Of a stretch of DNA of 64,000 nt, positions 1-8,138 are shown one piece after another. The position numbers were made by a program, and so were the translations under genes. Origin of the DNA: Paenarthrobacter nitroguajacolicus (lineage in GTDB: Bacteria; Actinomycetota; Actinomycetes; Actinomycetales; Micrococcaceae); assembly GCF_029952445.1 (NCBI RefSeq), contig NZ_JAQPPK010000008.1, positions 115,870-179,869 on the forward strand, read 5' to 3'. Position 1 is the stretch's first letter. Each line of letters begins with the position of its first letter. A model generated the notes under the pieces. It saw only the letters and a list, made by a program, of their open reading frames with translations, made no database searches and had not been told where the DNA came from.

Positions 1-84
1 GAGCTGGCCGCGTTCTGCCGGAAGTGTGCTGAGGTGTGAGTCTGAAGCCACGAGGGTCATGTGTCCTCCTTAGGTTGTTTGCCT

Positions 85-139
85 AGATATATTCCTGAAG
101 TACGAACTGATATATTAGGATTGGAAATCAGCGTATACT
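85..139 (+). promoter_or_regulatory. Probable promoter and operator of the GntR gene
   Basis: The 11-bp element TGATATATTAG (109-119) lies just upstream of a -10-like TATACT (134-139) and covers the expected -35 region. A related half-site, AGATATATTCC, begins at 85 in opposing sense. The same 11-mer occurs inverted at 936-946 beside the pdxS-like promoter, so one protein, most simply the GntR product, may bind both. Bases 1-84 hold nothing I recognise. Confidence 0.55.
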
Positions 140-192
140 GGTGTCCGGAGCAGGTCAATAGGTTTCCCGGTTTTGAAGAAGGAGTTGGCGCG

Positions 193-873
193 GTGGCTAC
201 TGGAACTCTCTCAAGCATTGGCGATGCCACCAGGAAATCACTGGCTGATGTGGCGTATGAGCGGTTGCGCGACCGCTTGCTGATGCTCGAAATAAAACCG
301 GGGGACATCCTCAACGATGACCAGCTCGCCAAGGAGTTGGAGATCGGACGCACCCCTGTCCGCGAAGCCTTGAAGCGCCTGGAGCTGGATCGCCTGGTCA
401 TTACTTATCCACGCCGCGGGACATTCGCCACGCGGGTGGAAGTGACAGACCTGGCCTTTATCTCGGAAATCCGCGCCCAATTGGAGCCCCTTGCGGCCGC
501 TCGTGCGGCGCGGGTCGCCTCGGCTGCCGCCAAGGATCACCTGCGGGACGTCATGCGGGCTGTTGAGCAATTCGATGTCAGCGCTGCGTCGGTGGTTGAG
601 ACCTTGCGCCTTGATGCCAGCGTTCACCAAGGCATCTATGCGGCGGCCGCGAATCCTCACCTTGAGGACGTGCTGATCCGCTACGACAACCTCGCAACGC
701 GGATCTGGTGCATGGTGCTGGATCGCCTGCCGGATCTCGAGCACCACATCCGTGAGCACTTGGACCTGCTGCGGGCAGTCATAGACGGCAAGGAAGAGGA
801 AGCTGCCGAGCTGGCACGCGTCCACGTCGACGGGTTCGAGCGGGCTGTCCGCCAGGCACTCTTCGCAGCCTGA
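193..873 (+). CDS. GntR-family (FadR/FCD type) transcriptional regulator
   Basis: This 226-residue protein has an N-terminal GntR winged helix (about residues 15-80, with GRTPVREAL at 52-60) and a C-terminal all-helical FCD ligand domain. The FCD domain shows the spaced histidines (in [23 protein letters not shown]) that often bind a metal in this family. GTG at 193 is chosen because AGAAGGAG sits at proper spacing; the longer reading frame from 61 has no ribosome site and would cover the promoter. The shared 11-bp element suggests it controls itself and the downstream pdxS-like gene. Its ligand cannot be read from sequence. Confidence 0.9.
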   Translation: MATGTLSSIGDATRKSLADVAYERLRDRLLMLEIKPGDILNDDQLAKELEIGRTPVREALKRLELDRLVITYPRRGTFATRVEVTDLAFISEIRAQLEPLAAARAARVASAAAKDHLRDVMRAVEQFDVSAASVVETLRLDASVHQGIYAAAANPHLEDVLIRYDNLATRIWCMVLDRLPDLEHHIREHLDLLRAVIDGKEEEAAELARVHVDGFERAVRQALFAA

Positions 874-896
874 GGCTTTCCGCCGGCTTTGGGTGG

Positions 897-946
897 TTGA
901 CGCGTCGACTGGTCGCTTGCATACTGGTCTTCTCACTAATATATCA
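897..946 (+). promoter_or_regulatory. Promoter with operator for the pdxS-like gene
   Basis: TTGACG (897-902), a 17-bp spacer and CATACT (920-925) form a good sigma-70-type promoter. The expected transcription start is near 932. CTAATATATCA (936-946), the exact reverse complement of the element upstream of the GntR gene, lies just downstream of it, a position where a bound repressor would block transcription. Confidence 0.65.
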
Positions 947-1034
947 CCCGGATATCAGGCATCAGTGGCAATTGCCGGCTTTGAGTCCGGGCGCTGGTGA
1001 TGGAATCACAGCCCCCAAGTACCCGGAGTATCCC

Positions 1035-1949
1035 GTGACCAGACCACACCCTCTTTTCGAACACATTCCGCTCACGGGCAGCAGCCGCGTCAAGCGGGGC
1101 ATGGCTGAGATGCTCAAGGGCGGCGTCATCATGGACGTCGTTAACGTCGAGCAGGCCCGCATCGCCGAGGACGCCGGTGCTGTCGCCGTCATGGCCCTCG
1201 AGCGTGTCCCGGCCGACATCCGCGCCCAGGGTGGCGTGTCCCGCATGTCCGATCCCGACATGATCGAGTCGATCATCGCCGCTGTGTCCATCCCGGTGAT
1301 GGCCCAGGCCCGCATCGGCCACTTCGTCGAAGCGCAGGTCCTGCAGTCCCTCGGTGTGGACTACATCGACGAGTCCAAGGTCCTGACCCCGGCCGACTAC
1401 GTCAACCACATCGACAAGTGGAACTTCACCGTTCCCTTCGTCTGTGGTGCCACCAACCTGGGTGAGGCGCTGCGCCGCATCAACGAGGGCGCGGCCATGA
1501 TCCGTTCCAAGGGCGAGGCCGGCACCGGCGATGTTTCCAACGCGACCGGCCACATGCGCAAGATCCGCGCCGAGATCGCCAAGCTCGCCGCCCTTCCCGA
1601 GGACGAGCTGTACGTAGCGGCCAAGGAACTGCAGGCCCCGTACGAACTCGTCAAGGAAATCGCTGCCACGGGCAAGCTCCCGGTGGTACTGTTCACCGCC
1701 GGTGGCATCGCAACCCCGGCTGATGCTGCGATGATGATGCAGCTCGGCGCCGATGGCGTGTTCGTCGGTTCGGGTATCTTCAAATCCGGCAACCCCGCAG
1801 AGCGCGCCGCCGCCGTCGTGACCGCTAGTGCCTACTACGACGATCCCGACGTTATCGCCAAGGTCTCCCGCGGCCTGGGCGAAGCCATGGTCGGCATCAA
1901 CGTCGACGAAATCCCGCAGCCCCACCGCCTCGCAGAACGGGGGTGGTAG
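1035..1949 (+). CDS. PdxS-like protein (pyridoxal 5-phosphate synthase lyase family) with altered active site
   Basis: The 304-residue product matches PdxS along its full length: [20 protein letters not shown] near the start, [17 protein letters not shown], the phosphate-binding [22 protein letters not shown] and the C-terminal LAERGW. GTG 1035 has GGAG at 1025-1028. PdxS makes the PLP ring from ribose 5-phosphate, glyceraldehyde 3-phosphate and PdxT-supplied ammonia. Two residues are abnormal. The Schiff-base lysine (Lys81 of Bacillus PdxS, in PVMAK-RIGH) is Gln91 here, and the Glu of IDESEVL is Lys115. The second lysine (Lys149) is kept as Lys159, and Asp24 as Asp34. No pdxT follows. It is probably a paralogue with changed or lost catalysis, comparable in kind to plant PDX1.2; a rearranged lysine chemistry is also possible. 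Confidence 0.85.
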   Translation: MTRPHPLFEHIPLTGSSRVKRGMAEMLKGGVIMDVVNVEQARIAEDAGAVAVMALERVPADIRAQGGVSRMSDPDMIESIIAAVSIPVMAQARIGHFVEAQVLQSLGVDYIDESKVLTPADYVNHIDKWNFTVPFVCGATNLGEALRRINEGAAMIRSKGEAGTGDVSNATGHMRKIRAEIAKLAALPEDELYVAAKELQAPYELVKEIAATGKLPVVLFTAGGIATPADAAMMMQLGADGVFVGSGIFKSGNPAERAAAVVTASAYYDDPDVIAKVSRGLGEAMVGINVDEIPQPHRLAERGW

Positions 1950-2194
1950 CCATGCTTGGACAGACAAAGCCAGGGCAGGCCAAGCCGGCCAGGACGCTGG
2001 AGGGGCGGGCCTTGCGCAAGGACTGGGCCCAACTGACAGGACATGTGGTGGAAGTGTGGCTCAAGGGCGATCGGGTCGTGACCGGCATTGTGGAGCAGGC
2101 GGCCCCTGATGACTCCGTCCTCTGGATTGCAGCGGACGGGGCCGATCGGCGCAAGCTTTTTGACCAGTCCACCGGGTATGAGGTGTGGGCCTAG
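1943..2194 (+). CDS. Small conserved-type protein of unknown function, coupled to the pdxS-like gene
   Basis: An 83-residue protein (or 80 from ATG 1952) that overlaps the pdxS-like stop codon by a few bases, so translational coupling is likely. The N-terminal 20 residues are basic and probably disordered. Residues about 22-83 alternate short polar and hydrophobic stretches ([34 protein letters not shown]) as a small beta-barrel would. It contains no catalytic motif and no membrane segment. I do not recognise the family. It stands where pdxT would be expected but is far too small and has no glutaminase Cys/His motif. Confidence 0.65.
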   Translation: MVAMLGQTKPGQAKPARTLEGRALRKDWAQLTGHVVEVWLKGDRVVTGIVEQAAPDDSVLWIAADGADRRKLFDQSTGYEVWA

Positions 2195-2216
2195 CGGACC
2201 TGCAAACCTGCCGACT

Positions 2217-3149
2217 TCAGGCCTCGTCCTCGGGGCGGGTTGCAAGGATCCGCTTGGCACTGACCTGCAGGATGCCAAGCGACTCCTGGATCAGGGGCGA
2301 TGCGATGCTGCCCCTGCGTACGGCTGCCACTATGCGGCGTGCCGGCTTCCCTTTGCCGGTGATACGCAACCGCACCACGTTCTCGGTGCTGTGCAGCGGC
2401 GCCAACCGCGGCAGCAAGCCCACGCCCAACCCGGCTCCAACGAACGCGATCTGGGTCTCCCACTCCACGGCCTCGTGCGCGATCCGTGGCGTCACCCCCA
2501 CTGCAGTGAAGGCCGCCGTGAACAGGGAGTGGTAGGTGGACCCCGCCGCTTCGGTGATCCAGGGTTCGGAGGCCAGTTCTTCAAGCGTCACAGTCTCCCG
2601 CGTGGCCAGTCGATGGTCGGCGGGAATGATGACGTCCAGGGGGTCGTCGAGCAGGACGGTCTGTTCGAAGCGGGGATCGTCTTCTCCGTACGTGTCGGAC
2701 TGCATGGCAACAATGACGGCAAGGTCGATGCGTTCCGCCACCAGCAGGTCGAAGCAGCGGGAGGGATTTGCTTCCAGGACCTGAACCTCCAAGAGGGGCC
2801 GGGTGGACCGCAGCGTGGCGGCGAGCGGCGCGAGCAACTGTGCGGCCGCCGTCGAAAATCCACCGAGGCCAAAATGCGATTGCACCTGGTCGCCGGCCTC
2901 CATGGCCGCAGCCCGCAGGCTTTCCCATTCGGCGATCAGCTTGTCCGAACCGGCCACGAGGAAGCGTCCCGTGGCCGTCAGCCGGACGCCCCGGCCGTCC
3001 TTTGTCAGCAGCTGCATTCCCAGTACCCGCTGGAGTTCGCGCAGCTGTGCGGAGACGGCGGAGGGGGAATAACCAGTGAGTTCGGCCGTCGCCCCCACGG
3101 TGCCGCATCTGGCGAACACCCGGAGCGTTATGAGCCTCTGATCGATCAT
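2217..3149 (-). CDS. LysR-family transcriptional regulator
   Basis: About 310 residues. The LysR helix-turn-helix fills residues 1-60 (LITLRVFARCGTVGATAE, then YSPSAVSAQLRELQRVLG), followed by a periplasmic-binding-type effector domain (from about residue 90). ATG 3149 is preferred because the family HTH begins immediately after it; ATG 3164 adds five residues. The gene is divergent from the Rieske oxygenase gene with about 170 bp between starts, the usual LysR layout, so it probably controls that operon. The effector is unknown. Confidence 0.88.
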   Translation of the reverse strand: MIDQRLITLRVFARCGTVGATAELTGYSPSAVSAQLRELQRVLGMQLLTKDGRGVRLTATGRFLVAGSDKLIAEWESLRAAAMEAGDQVQSHFGLGGFSTAAAQLLAPLAATLRSTRPLLEVQVLEANPSRCFDLLVAERIDLAVIVAMQSDTYGEDDPRFEQTVLLDDPLDVIIPADHRLATRETVTLEELASEPWITEAAGSTYHSLFTAAFTAVGVTPRIAHEAVEWETQIAFVGAGLGVGLLPRLAPLHSTENVVRLRITGKGKPARRIVAAVRRGSIASPLIQESLGILQVSAKRILATRPEDEA

Positions 3150-3165
3150 GGAACCATCATGCACC

Positions 3166-3244
3166 TATTGCGCAGGGTTATCTCCTAAATATTGCGCTTT
3201 TGTTGCAGTTCAATCGTCCCTAATCTCTAACTACGAAGACTTCG
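3166..3244. promoter_or_regulatory. Divergent control region between LysR and Rieske genes
   Basis: Two direct copies of TATTGCGC (3166-3173 and 3190-3197) lie 24 bp apart, and an interrupted palindrome CGAAG-A-CTTCG covers 3234-3244. These are candidate binding sites for the divergent LysR protein. No clear -35/-10 pair was found. Confidence 0.35.
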
Positions 3245-3319
3245 ATAACCCCGCCTGCGATGATGCATCCGCGGACCCCAATGAATCGCATACTTACCCA
3301 GCCTCCCGGGAGGAAACCC

Positions 3320-4624
3320 ATGACTGCTCAAGTGAACGTGCCCCTCAATTCACGCGGAAAACTCGCCTCGACTCTGCCTGCTGAGCAGCTGGCGGAAATC
3401 AGCGGGCTGTTTGAGTTCCGGCGCACCGGATACTCCCTCGACGCTCCCTTCTACACCGACCCCACGATCTTCAAGCTGGACATGGAAGCCATTTTCGGCC
3501 AGCACTGGATCTATGCCGGTAGCGTCGCCGAGCTGCCCGAGCCGGGCGACTACATCACGGTGGACTACGGCCCCTACTCCCTGATCGTGTTGCGCAACGA
3601 CGACGGCGGCGTCAACGTGCTGCACAACGTGTGCCGCCACCGCGGTGCCCGGGTCCTCACTGAGTCCACCGGTTCCACCGGCAACCTCGTGTGCGGCTAC
3701 CACTCCTGGACCTACTCGCCCGAGGGCAACCTGATCCACGCTTCGGCACCGGGTGAGGCCAAGTTCGACAAGAACTGCTTCGCCCTCAAGCGTGCCCACA
3801 GCCGCGAGGTTGCCGGACTCATTTTCGTCTGCATCGCCGAGGAACCGCCCACCGATTTTGATGAGACTTCCAAGATCTTCGAGCCCTACCTGGCACCCCA
3901 CGATCTGTCCAAGACGAAGATTGCCTACCAGCAGAACATCATCGAAGAGGGCAACTGGAAGCTCGTCATGGAGAACAACCGTGAGTGCTACCACTGCGAT
4001 GGCCACCCGGAGCTCGCATGCTCGCTGTTCCCCACGTGGGGCCTGACCGAGGGACTGATCCCGGCCCACCTCGAAGAGGTGTGGGACCGTAACAAGGAAG
4101 CACAGTCCTCCCTCGAGGAGCGTTGCCGCCGCTACGGACTGCCCTATGAGGTAGTTGAGGAACTCGATACCCGGATTGCCGGTATCCGTATCTCCCGCGA
4201 ATCCCTGGACGGGGAGGGCGAATCCTTCTCAGCCGACGGACGCAGGCTCTCCAAGAAGCTCCTGGGCGACCTCCGGGACTTCCGCCTCGGCCGTTGCTCC
4301 ATGCACTTGCAGCCGAACAGCTGGTTCCACTTCCTTGGAGACCACGTCATCACTTTCGGCGTCTTCCCCATCAACGAACACCAGTCACTGGTCCGCACCA
4401 CCTGGCTGGTGGCCGACGACGCCGTGGAAGGTGTCGATTACGATCTCGACAAACTCACATACACCTGGAAGCAGACAAACCTGCAGGACAAGGCGTTCGT
4501 TGAGCTGTGCCAGACCGGTGCTGGCAGCCCTGCCTACGAACCCGGCCCGTACATGAAGAGCGAGTACCAGGTGGAGGCCTTCATCAACTGGTACGTACAG
4601 CGCGTCCAGGAGCACTTGGCATGA
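3320..4624 (+). CDS. gbcA: Rieske non-heme iron oxygenase, alpha subunit (GbcA-like glycine betaine demethylase)
   Basis: A 434-residue oxygenase. The Rieske 2Fe-2S centre is in the first third (CRH, 17 residues later CGYH). The mononuclear iron site follows in ENNRECYHCDGHPEL; its two histidines are three residues apart, one fewer than the common four. The C-terminal VEGVDYDLDKL and YEPGPYMKSEY resemble GbcA and plant choline monooxygenase rather than aromatic dioxygenases. GbcA-type enzymes N-demethylate glycine betaine to dimethylglycine and formaldehyde. ATG 3320 follows GGGAGGA. The reductase gene overlaps by ATGA, and RuMP formaldehyde-fixing genes lie 3 kb downstream, which supports a demethylase. 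Another quaternary amine (stachydrine, carnitine) cannot be excluded. Confidence 0.8.
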   Translation: MTAQVNVPLNSRGKLASTLPAEQLAEISGLFEFRRTGYSLDAPFYTDPTIFKLDMEAIFGQHWIYAGSVAELPEPGDYITVDYGPYSLIVLRNDDGGVNVLHNVCRHRGARVLTESTGSTGNLVCGYHSWTYSPEGNLIHASAPGEAKFDKNCFALKRAHSREVAGLIFVCIAEEPPTDFDETSKIFEPYLAPHDLSKTKIAYQQNIIEEGNWKLVMENNRECYHCDGHPELACSLFPTWGLTEGLIPAHLEEVWDRNKEAQSSLEERCRRYGLPYEVVEELDTRIAGIRISRESLDGEGESFSADGRRLSKKLLGDLRDFRLGRCSMHLQPNSWFHFLGDHVITFGVFPINEHQSLVRTTWLVADDAVEGVDYDLDKLTYTWKQTNLQDKAFVELCQTGAGSPAYEPGPYMKSEYQVEAFINWYVQRVQEHLA

Positions 4625-6036
4625 TTGAACTCCTCACCGAAACGGCCATCCAGGAGCCCCAGCGGATCCGGGGTCTTGAGATGCCGTGGAACCGGGTCAT
4701 GGGCAGCAGCGAGGCACCCGCCCGCGCTGCCCGTGCACTGGGTCCCTGGCATCCGCAGGAGTTCATGGCCGAATGCGTGGAAACCGTTCCGGAAGCGGGC
4801 GGCCTCATGACGTTCGTCTTCCGGCGGTCCGACGGCGCCCCCCTTGCCTTCCGCGCGGGGCAGTACGTCAACATCGCCTTCCCGGTGAACGGCGAAGACC
4901 AGGACCCGGTGGACCGCAGCTACTCACTGTCCAGCTCGCCCACCGAGCCGTGGACCTTCAGCATCAGCGTCAAACGCGATGCAGGCGGCCTCGTTTCGCC
5001 GTGGGTCCACGAGAACGTCAAGCCCGGGACTGTGCTGGAAATGCTTGGACCGGTGGGTGCGTTCCACCTGCCTGACGCCGACCGGCGCGCAAGGTATCTC
5101 CTGCTCGCGGCCGGCGCCGGCATCACTCCCATCATGTCGATGGTGCGCACCATCCACTCCCTGCCGGGCCATGCCGATGTTGTGGTGCTGTACCACGGAG
5201 CAGAGGCGGGGGGCTTTGCCTTCCACCGGGAGCTGGCCTACATCGCCTCCGTGGACTCGCGCGTCAAGGTCTTCTATTCCTTGGGTGACCGCAGCAAACC
5301 CGAGGGCTGGGAAGGCCTCAGTGGAAGGCTGACGGCGGCCATGCTCGAAGAGGTCGCCCCCGACGCCAACGGCAGGCAGGTCTACGCGTGCGGCCCCGAG
5401 GGTTACCTGAACACGGCCACCGAACTCCTGAAGAAGGTGGGCGTCGACGATACCTCCATCTACATGGAGTTCTTCACCGGTGACCGCCAGACGCTCCTCG
5501 AATACCAGGCGGAACTGGCACTCGCCGCGGACATTGCGGAGGAGATCGCGGAAGAAATCGCCGATTCCGCCGAGGACTACTACGAGAGCCAGCCCGCGGC
5601 GTTCGGGCTCTACGAGCCAGGCTATGACGCTGACGGGACGTTGGAGGCCACGGGACTTCCGCTGGAAACTTCCGAACCGGACGCGTCGGGTTCGGAAGCG
5701 TCCGACGGCGGCCCAACAGCAGGCGCGGAGGCTTCAACTCCCGATGCCTCGAGCTTTGAGACCGTTGGAACGGGAAGCCTCACCCTGTCCTTCCTGCGAA
5801 CCGGCGTCAACGTCCGGATCGACCCCGACGAACACATCCTCGGTGTGGCCCAGCGCGCGGGCGTCAGGATCGGCGCCAACTGCAAGGAGGGCATGTGCGG
5901 CTCCTGCAAGGTGGTCAAGCTTTCCGGTGAAGTGGACATGAACCACCAAGGCGGAATCCGCGCACGGGAAATCGATGCCGGCAAGTTCCTGCCCTGCTGC
6001 TCGACGGCCCGAACCGACATGGTGATCGACGCTTAG
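4621..6036 (+). CDS. gbcB: GbcB-like flavin/iron-sulfur reductase of the Rieske demethylase
   Basis: This 471-residue electron donor has a FAD domain (RSYSLSSSP at 99-107), an NAD-binding domain (GAGITPIMSM at 165-174, ACGPEGY at 256-262) and a C-terminal plant-type 2Fe-2S ferredoxin (C421, C426, C429 and a last ligand at C459 or C460). It should carry electrons from NAD(P)H to the Rieske subunit. The start overlaps the oxygenase stop as ATGA, so the pair is translationally coupled. Residues about 292-385 form a long acidic, Ser/Ala/Glu-rich linker between the NAD and ferredoxin domains. This makes the protein about 100 residues longer than Pseudomonas GbcB and looks like an inserted flexible tether. 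Confidence 0.85.
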   Translation: MIELLTETAIQEPQRIRGLEMPWNRVMGSSEAPARAARALGPWHPQEFMAECVETVPEAGGLMTFVFRRSDGAPLAFRAGQYVNIAFPVNGEDQDPVDRSYSLSSSPTEPWTFSISVKRDAGGLVSPWVHENVKPGTVLEMLGPVGAFHLPDADRRARYLLLAAGAGITPIMSMVRTIHSLPGHADVVVLYHGAEAGGFAFHRELAYIASVDSRVKVFYSLGDRSKPEGWEGLSGRLTAAMLEEVAPDANGRQVYACGPEGYLNTATELLKKVGVDDTSIYMEFFTGDRQTLLEYQAELALAADIAEEIAEEIADSAEDYYESQPAAFGLYEPGYDADGTLEATGLPLETSEPDASGSEASDGGPTAGAEASTPDASSFETVGTGSLTLSFLRTGVNVRIDPDEHILGVAQRAGVRIGANCKEGMCGSCKVVKLSGEVDMNHQGGIRAREIDAGKFLPCCSTARTDMVIDA

Positions 6037-6039
6037 CAG

Positions 6040-7341
6040 CTACCGGAGTCCCGCACTGTGGGCCAGCGCAATGGCCTCAGTGCGGGATCGGACATCCAGC
6101 TTCCGGAACAGGTTGCGGAGATGGAATTTCACGGTGTTCTCACTGATGTTCAGTTCCGCTGCGATGGCACGGTTGCGTTGCCCCGCGGCCAGGAACTGAA
6201 GGACTTCCAGTTCCCTCGCAACCAGGCCCCAGGCCGCGACATCGCCCGCAGGCGCCGACGGCGGATCCAGGGGCAGCGTCACCGAGATGTCTGCACCCCA
6301 TCCCTGCATGACATCCACGCTCATTCTGCCGTCCAGGGCCTGCACTTTCTGGTGGAGCCGTTCCATGTTGGGGGCGTCGGGCGAGAGTTCGCCACGTCCG
6401 TCATCCCTGACGTTGATCAGCAGGTTCTCCCCGTCGCAGTCCCATTGGGCCCGGACGCGGTGCACCTCAGGTTGCTCGGCGATCGCCAGGACCAATCCCC
6501 GCACCACTGCCCTGGCAGCGTGGGCCACTTCTCCGGGCAGCGCGCGGCCATTGGCGGGTGGCTCGATGAACTGTATGTCGATGTTGCTGAAGTGCATCAA
6601 GGGCCGGAGGTCTTCACGGAGCCTCTCGAAGGCCGTGCTGACAGGTTCTTCCACAAGGTCGCTGGTGCGGTCGTTCAGGGTCCTGAGGCCGATCAAAGCC
6701 TTGACGGTCAGGTCCGTCACGAACGTTCGGGCTGCATGATCGTCCATGGACGTGGACCGCAGCGCTGCCAGCACGGTTTCCAAGGTGGTGGAGTGCTGGT
6801 CCACCAGCTCTGCCGTCACGCGGATCCGTTCCGCTGACGCGGCCCGGGACTCCAAAAGATACGACGGCGGCGCGTCACTGACCTTCTCCTGGATGCGGGC
6901 CGCTGTGAGCCGCCAGAGATAGGAAAGAACGCGCATTGCTTCGCTGTCCTCCGGAGCCACCGGATCAGTGAGGACCAGCAAGGCATTGCTGGGCGGGTAG
7001 CCAAGAGCCAGGATGTCCCGGTCCTCTCCTGCGATCGCGGCCCGGGTCAGCCACGGCTCGGCTTGGTCGCTGGATGCTGGCGAGTCCGTTGTTGCGCCCC
7101 CGTTCATGGCAGCGCGGATGGCATCGAGCTCGGGAATGGAGACCCGGCTGACAATGTGTTCCGCACCCGCCTTTTTCTGTGGCCGGCCGGTGCAGTCTTC
7201 GGTGAAGATCACCAGGGCGCTGGAGGCAACGAACGGCGGGAGCGCGTTCCACAAGCTCTCAGCGATTCCCGACAGTGGTGCCTGGCTGATGTCCTCGATG
7301 GCGTCGAGGAGTTGCCAAGGGAGGGTGGAAAGCTGCGACAT
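6040..7341 (-). CDS. LuxR-type regulator fused to a degenerate NarX-like histidine-kinase module
   Basis: A 433-residue protein. Residues 1-150 resemble a GAF-like sensor fold. Residues 170-240 resemble the dimerisation/phosphoacceptor helix of NarX-type kinases ([14 protein letters not shown]), with Val180 where the family has its phosphorylated His. An ATPase-like domain follows at about 270-355 (G1-type VRDDGRGE and a G2-like [12 protein letters not shown], but no convincing Asn box). Residues 372-430 are a LuxR/GerE helix-turn-helix ([22 protein letters not shown]). There is no receiver domain. It is convergent with the reductase gene and divergent from the RuMP genes, so it probably controls formaldehyde assimilation. 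It may be a ligand- or nucleotide-sensing one-component regulator. Confidence 0.82.
   Translation of the reverse strand: MSQLSTLPWQLLDAIEDISQAPLSGIAESLWNALPPFVASSALVIFTEDCTGRPQKKAGAEHIVSRVSIPELDAIRAAMNGGATTDSPASSDQAEPWLTRAAIAGEDRDILALGYPPSNALLVLTDPVAPEDSEAMRVLSYLWRLTAARIQEKVSDAPPSYLLESRAASAERIRVTAELVDQHSTTLETVLAALRSTSMDDHAARTFVTDLTVKALIGLRTLNDRTSDLVEEPVSTAFERLREDLRPLMHFSNIDIQFIEPPANGRALPGEVAHAARAVVRGLVLAIAEQPEVHRVRAQWDCDGENLLINVRDDGRGELSPDAPNMERLHQKVQALDGRMSVDVMQGWGADISVTLPLDPPSAPAGDVAAWGLVARELEVLQFLAAGQRNRAIAAELNISENTVKFHLRNLFRKLDVRSRTEAIALAHSAGLR
6049..6087. terminator. Possible hairpin terminator between convergent genes
   Basis: TCCCGCACTG (6049-6058) pairs perfectly with CAGTGCGGGA (6078-6087), 13 bp past the reductase stop and inside the 3-prime end of the LuxR gene. 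There is no U-run, so termination is uncertain. Confidence 0.35.
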
Positions 7342-7370
7342 GTTCCAAGCCTAAACGAGGGAGGCAAGCG

Positions 7371-7393
7371 TTACCTACCCGAAAGGGTGGTAA
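7371..7393. promoter_or_regulatory. Palindromic operator candidate between LuxR and RuMP genes
   Basis: TTACC(T)ACCC-GAAA-GGGTGGTAA forms an inverted repeat with one bulged base. It lies 30 bp upstream of the LuxR-type start and about 100 bp upstream of hxlB. TACCCGAAA recurs at 7471-7479, directly before the hxlB ribosome site. The placement suits control of both divergent genes by the adjacent regulator. Confidence 0.5.
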
Positions 7394-7489
7394 AGACTGC
7401 CCGTTCTTGGCGTTCTGCCACTACGGACTAACCGGAAGAATTGTCGTATTGACCCGAATGACCCAATCCCTACCCGAAAAGGAGCGTAC

Positions 7490-8080
7490 GTGAACGTCAT
7501 CGAAGAAACAGCGACGACCACCATTGACGGCGTAGCCGGCAACGCCGCCCTGATCCTCGGCGAGCTGACCGGCGTCGTCTCCGGCTTGGACTACGGACAG
7601 CTTTCCCGCTTCGCCCACTCGGTTGGTGCAGCCGAACGCGTCTTTCTGGCTGGTGCCGGCCGGAGCGGACTGGTGCTCCGCATGGCTGCGATGCGCCTGA
7701 TGCATTTGGGCTTGACGGTCCACGTGGCCGGCGACACCACCACACCGGCCATCACCGACGGCGACTTGCTGGTGGTGGCGTCCGGCTCTGGCACCACATC
7801 CGGAGTGGTCAAAGCAGCTCAAACCGCCCTCGCGGCGGGAGCCCGGGTTGCTGCCATCACCACCGACCCTTCATCGCAAGTTGCAGGGCTCGCAGACACA
7901 CTTGTGGTCATTCCGGCAGCACAAAAGACCGACCACGGCTCCGGCCTCTCCCGGCAATACTCCGGCAGCCTCTTTGAACAAGCCTTGTTCGTGGTGACCG
8001 AGTCGGTCTTCCACACCTTGTGGGAAGCCACTGCCGAGCCCGCCGAAAAGCTCTGGCTGCGTCACGCGAACCTCGAATAG
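7490..8080 (+). CDS. hxlB: 6-phospho-3-hexuloisomerase
   Basis: A 196-residue SIS-domain protein (VFLAGAGRSGLVLRMAAMRLMHLG, then DLLVVASGSGTTSGVVKAAQTA). It converts D-arabino-3-hexulose 6-phosphate to fructose 6-phosphate, the second step of the ribulose-monophosphate route for formaldehyde. GTG 7490 has AAAAGGAG at 7477-7484. The length matches the family. It is followed by the synthase gene after 58 bp, so the two form an operon. In a non-methylotroph this pair is normally for formaldehyde detoxification; here the source is probably the adjacent Rieske demethylase. Confidence 0.92.
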   Translation: MNVIEETATTTIDGVAGNAALILGELTGVVSGLDYGQLSRFAHSVGAAERVFLAGAGRSGLVLRMAAMRLMHLGLTVHVAGDTTTPAITDGDLLVVASGSGTTSGVVKAAQTALAAGARVAAITTDPSSQVAGLADTLVVIPAAQKTDHGSGLSRQYSGSLFEQALFVVTESVFHTLWEATAEPAEKLWLRHANLE

Positions 8081-8138
8081 GCGCTTTTCCCAACTCCCAA
8101 GCAATCCTCAAGCAATCCCGACAAGAAAGTAGAACACC

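Noticed and set aside
936..1967. A 343-codon open frame on the minus strand opposite the pdxS-like gene
   Set aside because: It mirrors the codon phase of pdxS, has low-complexity Gly/Asp/His composition and no family motif.
3990..4025. The H-x3-H spacing at the Rieske iron site as an inactivating change
   Set aside because: The flanking YHC-GHPEL pattern is well formed and may be normal for this subgroup, so I do not claim loss of activity.
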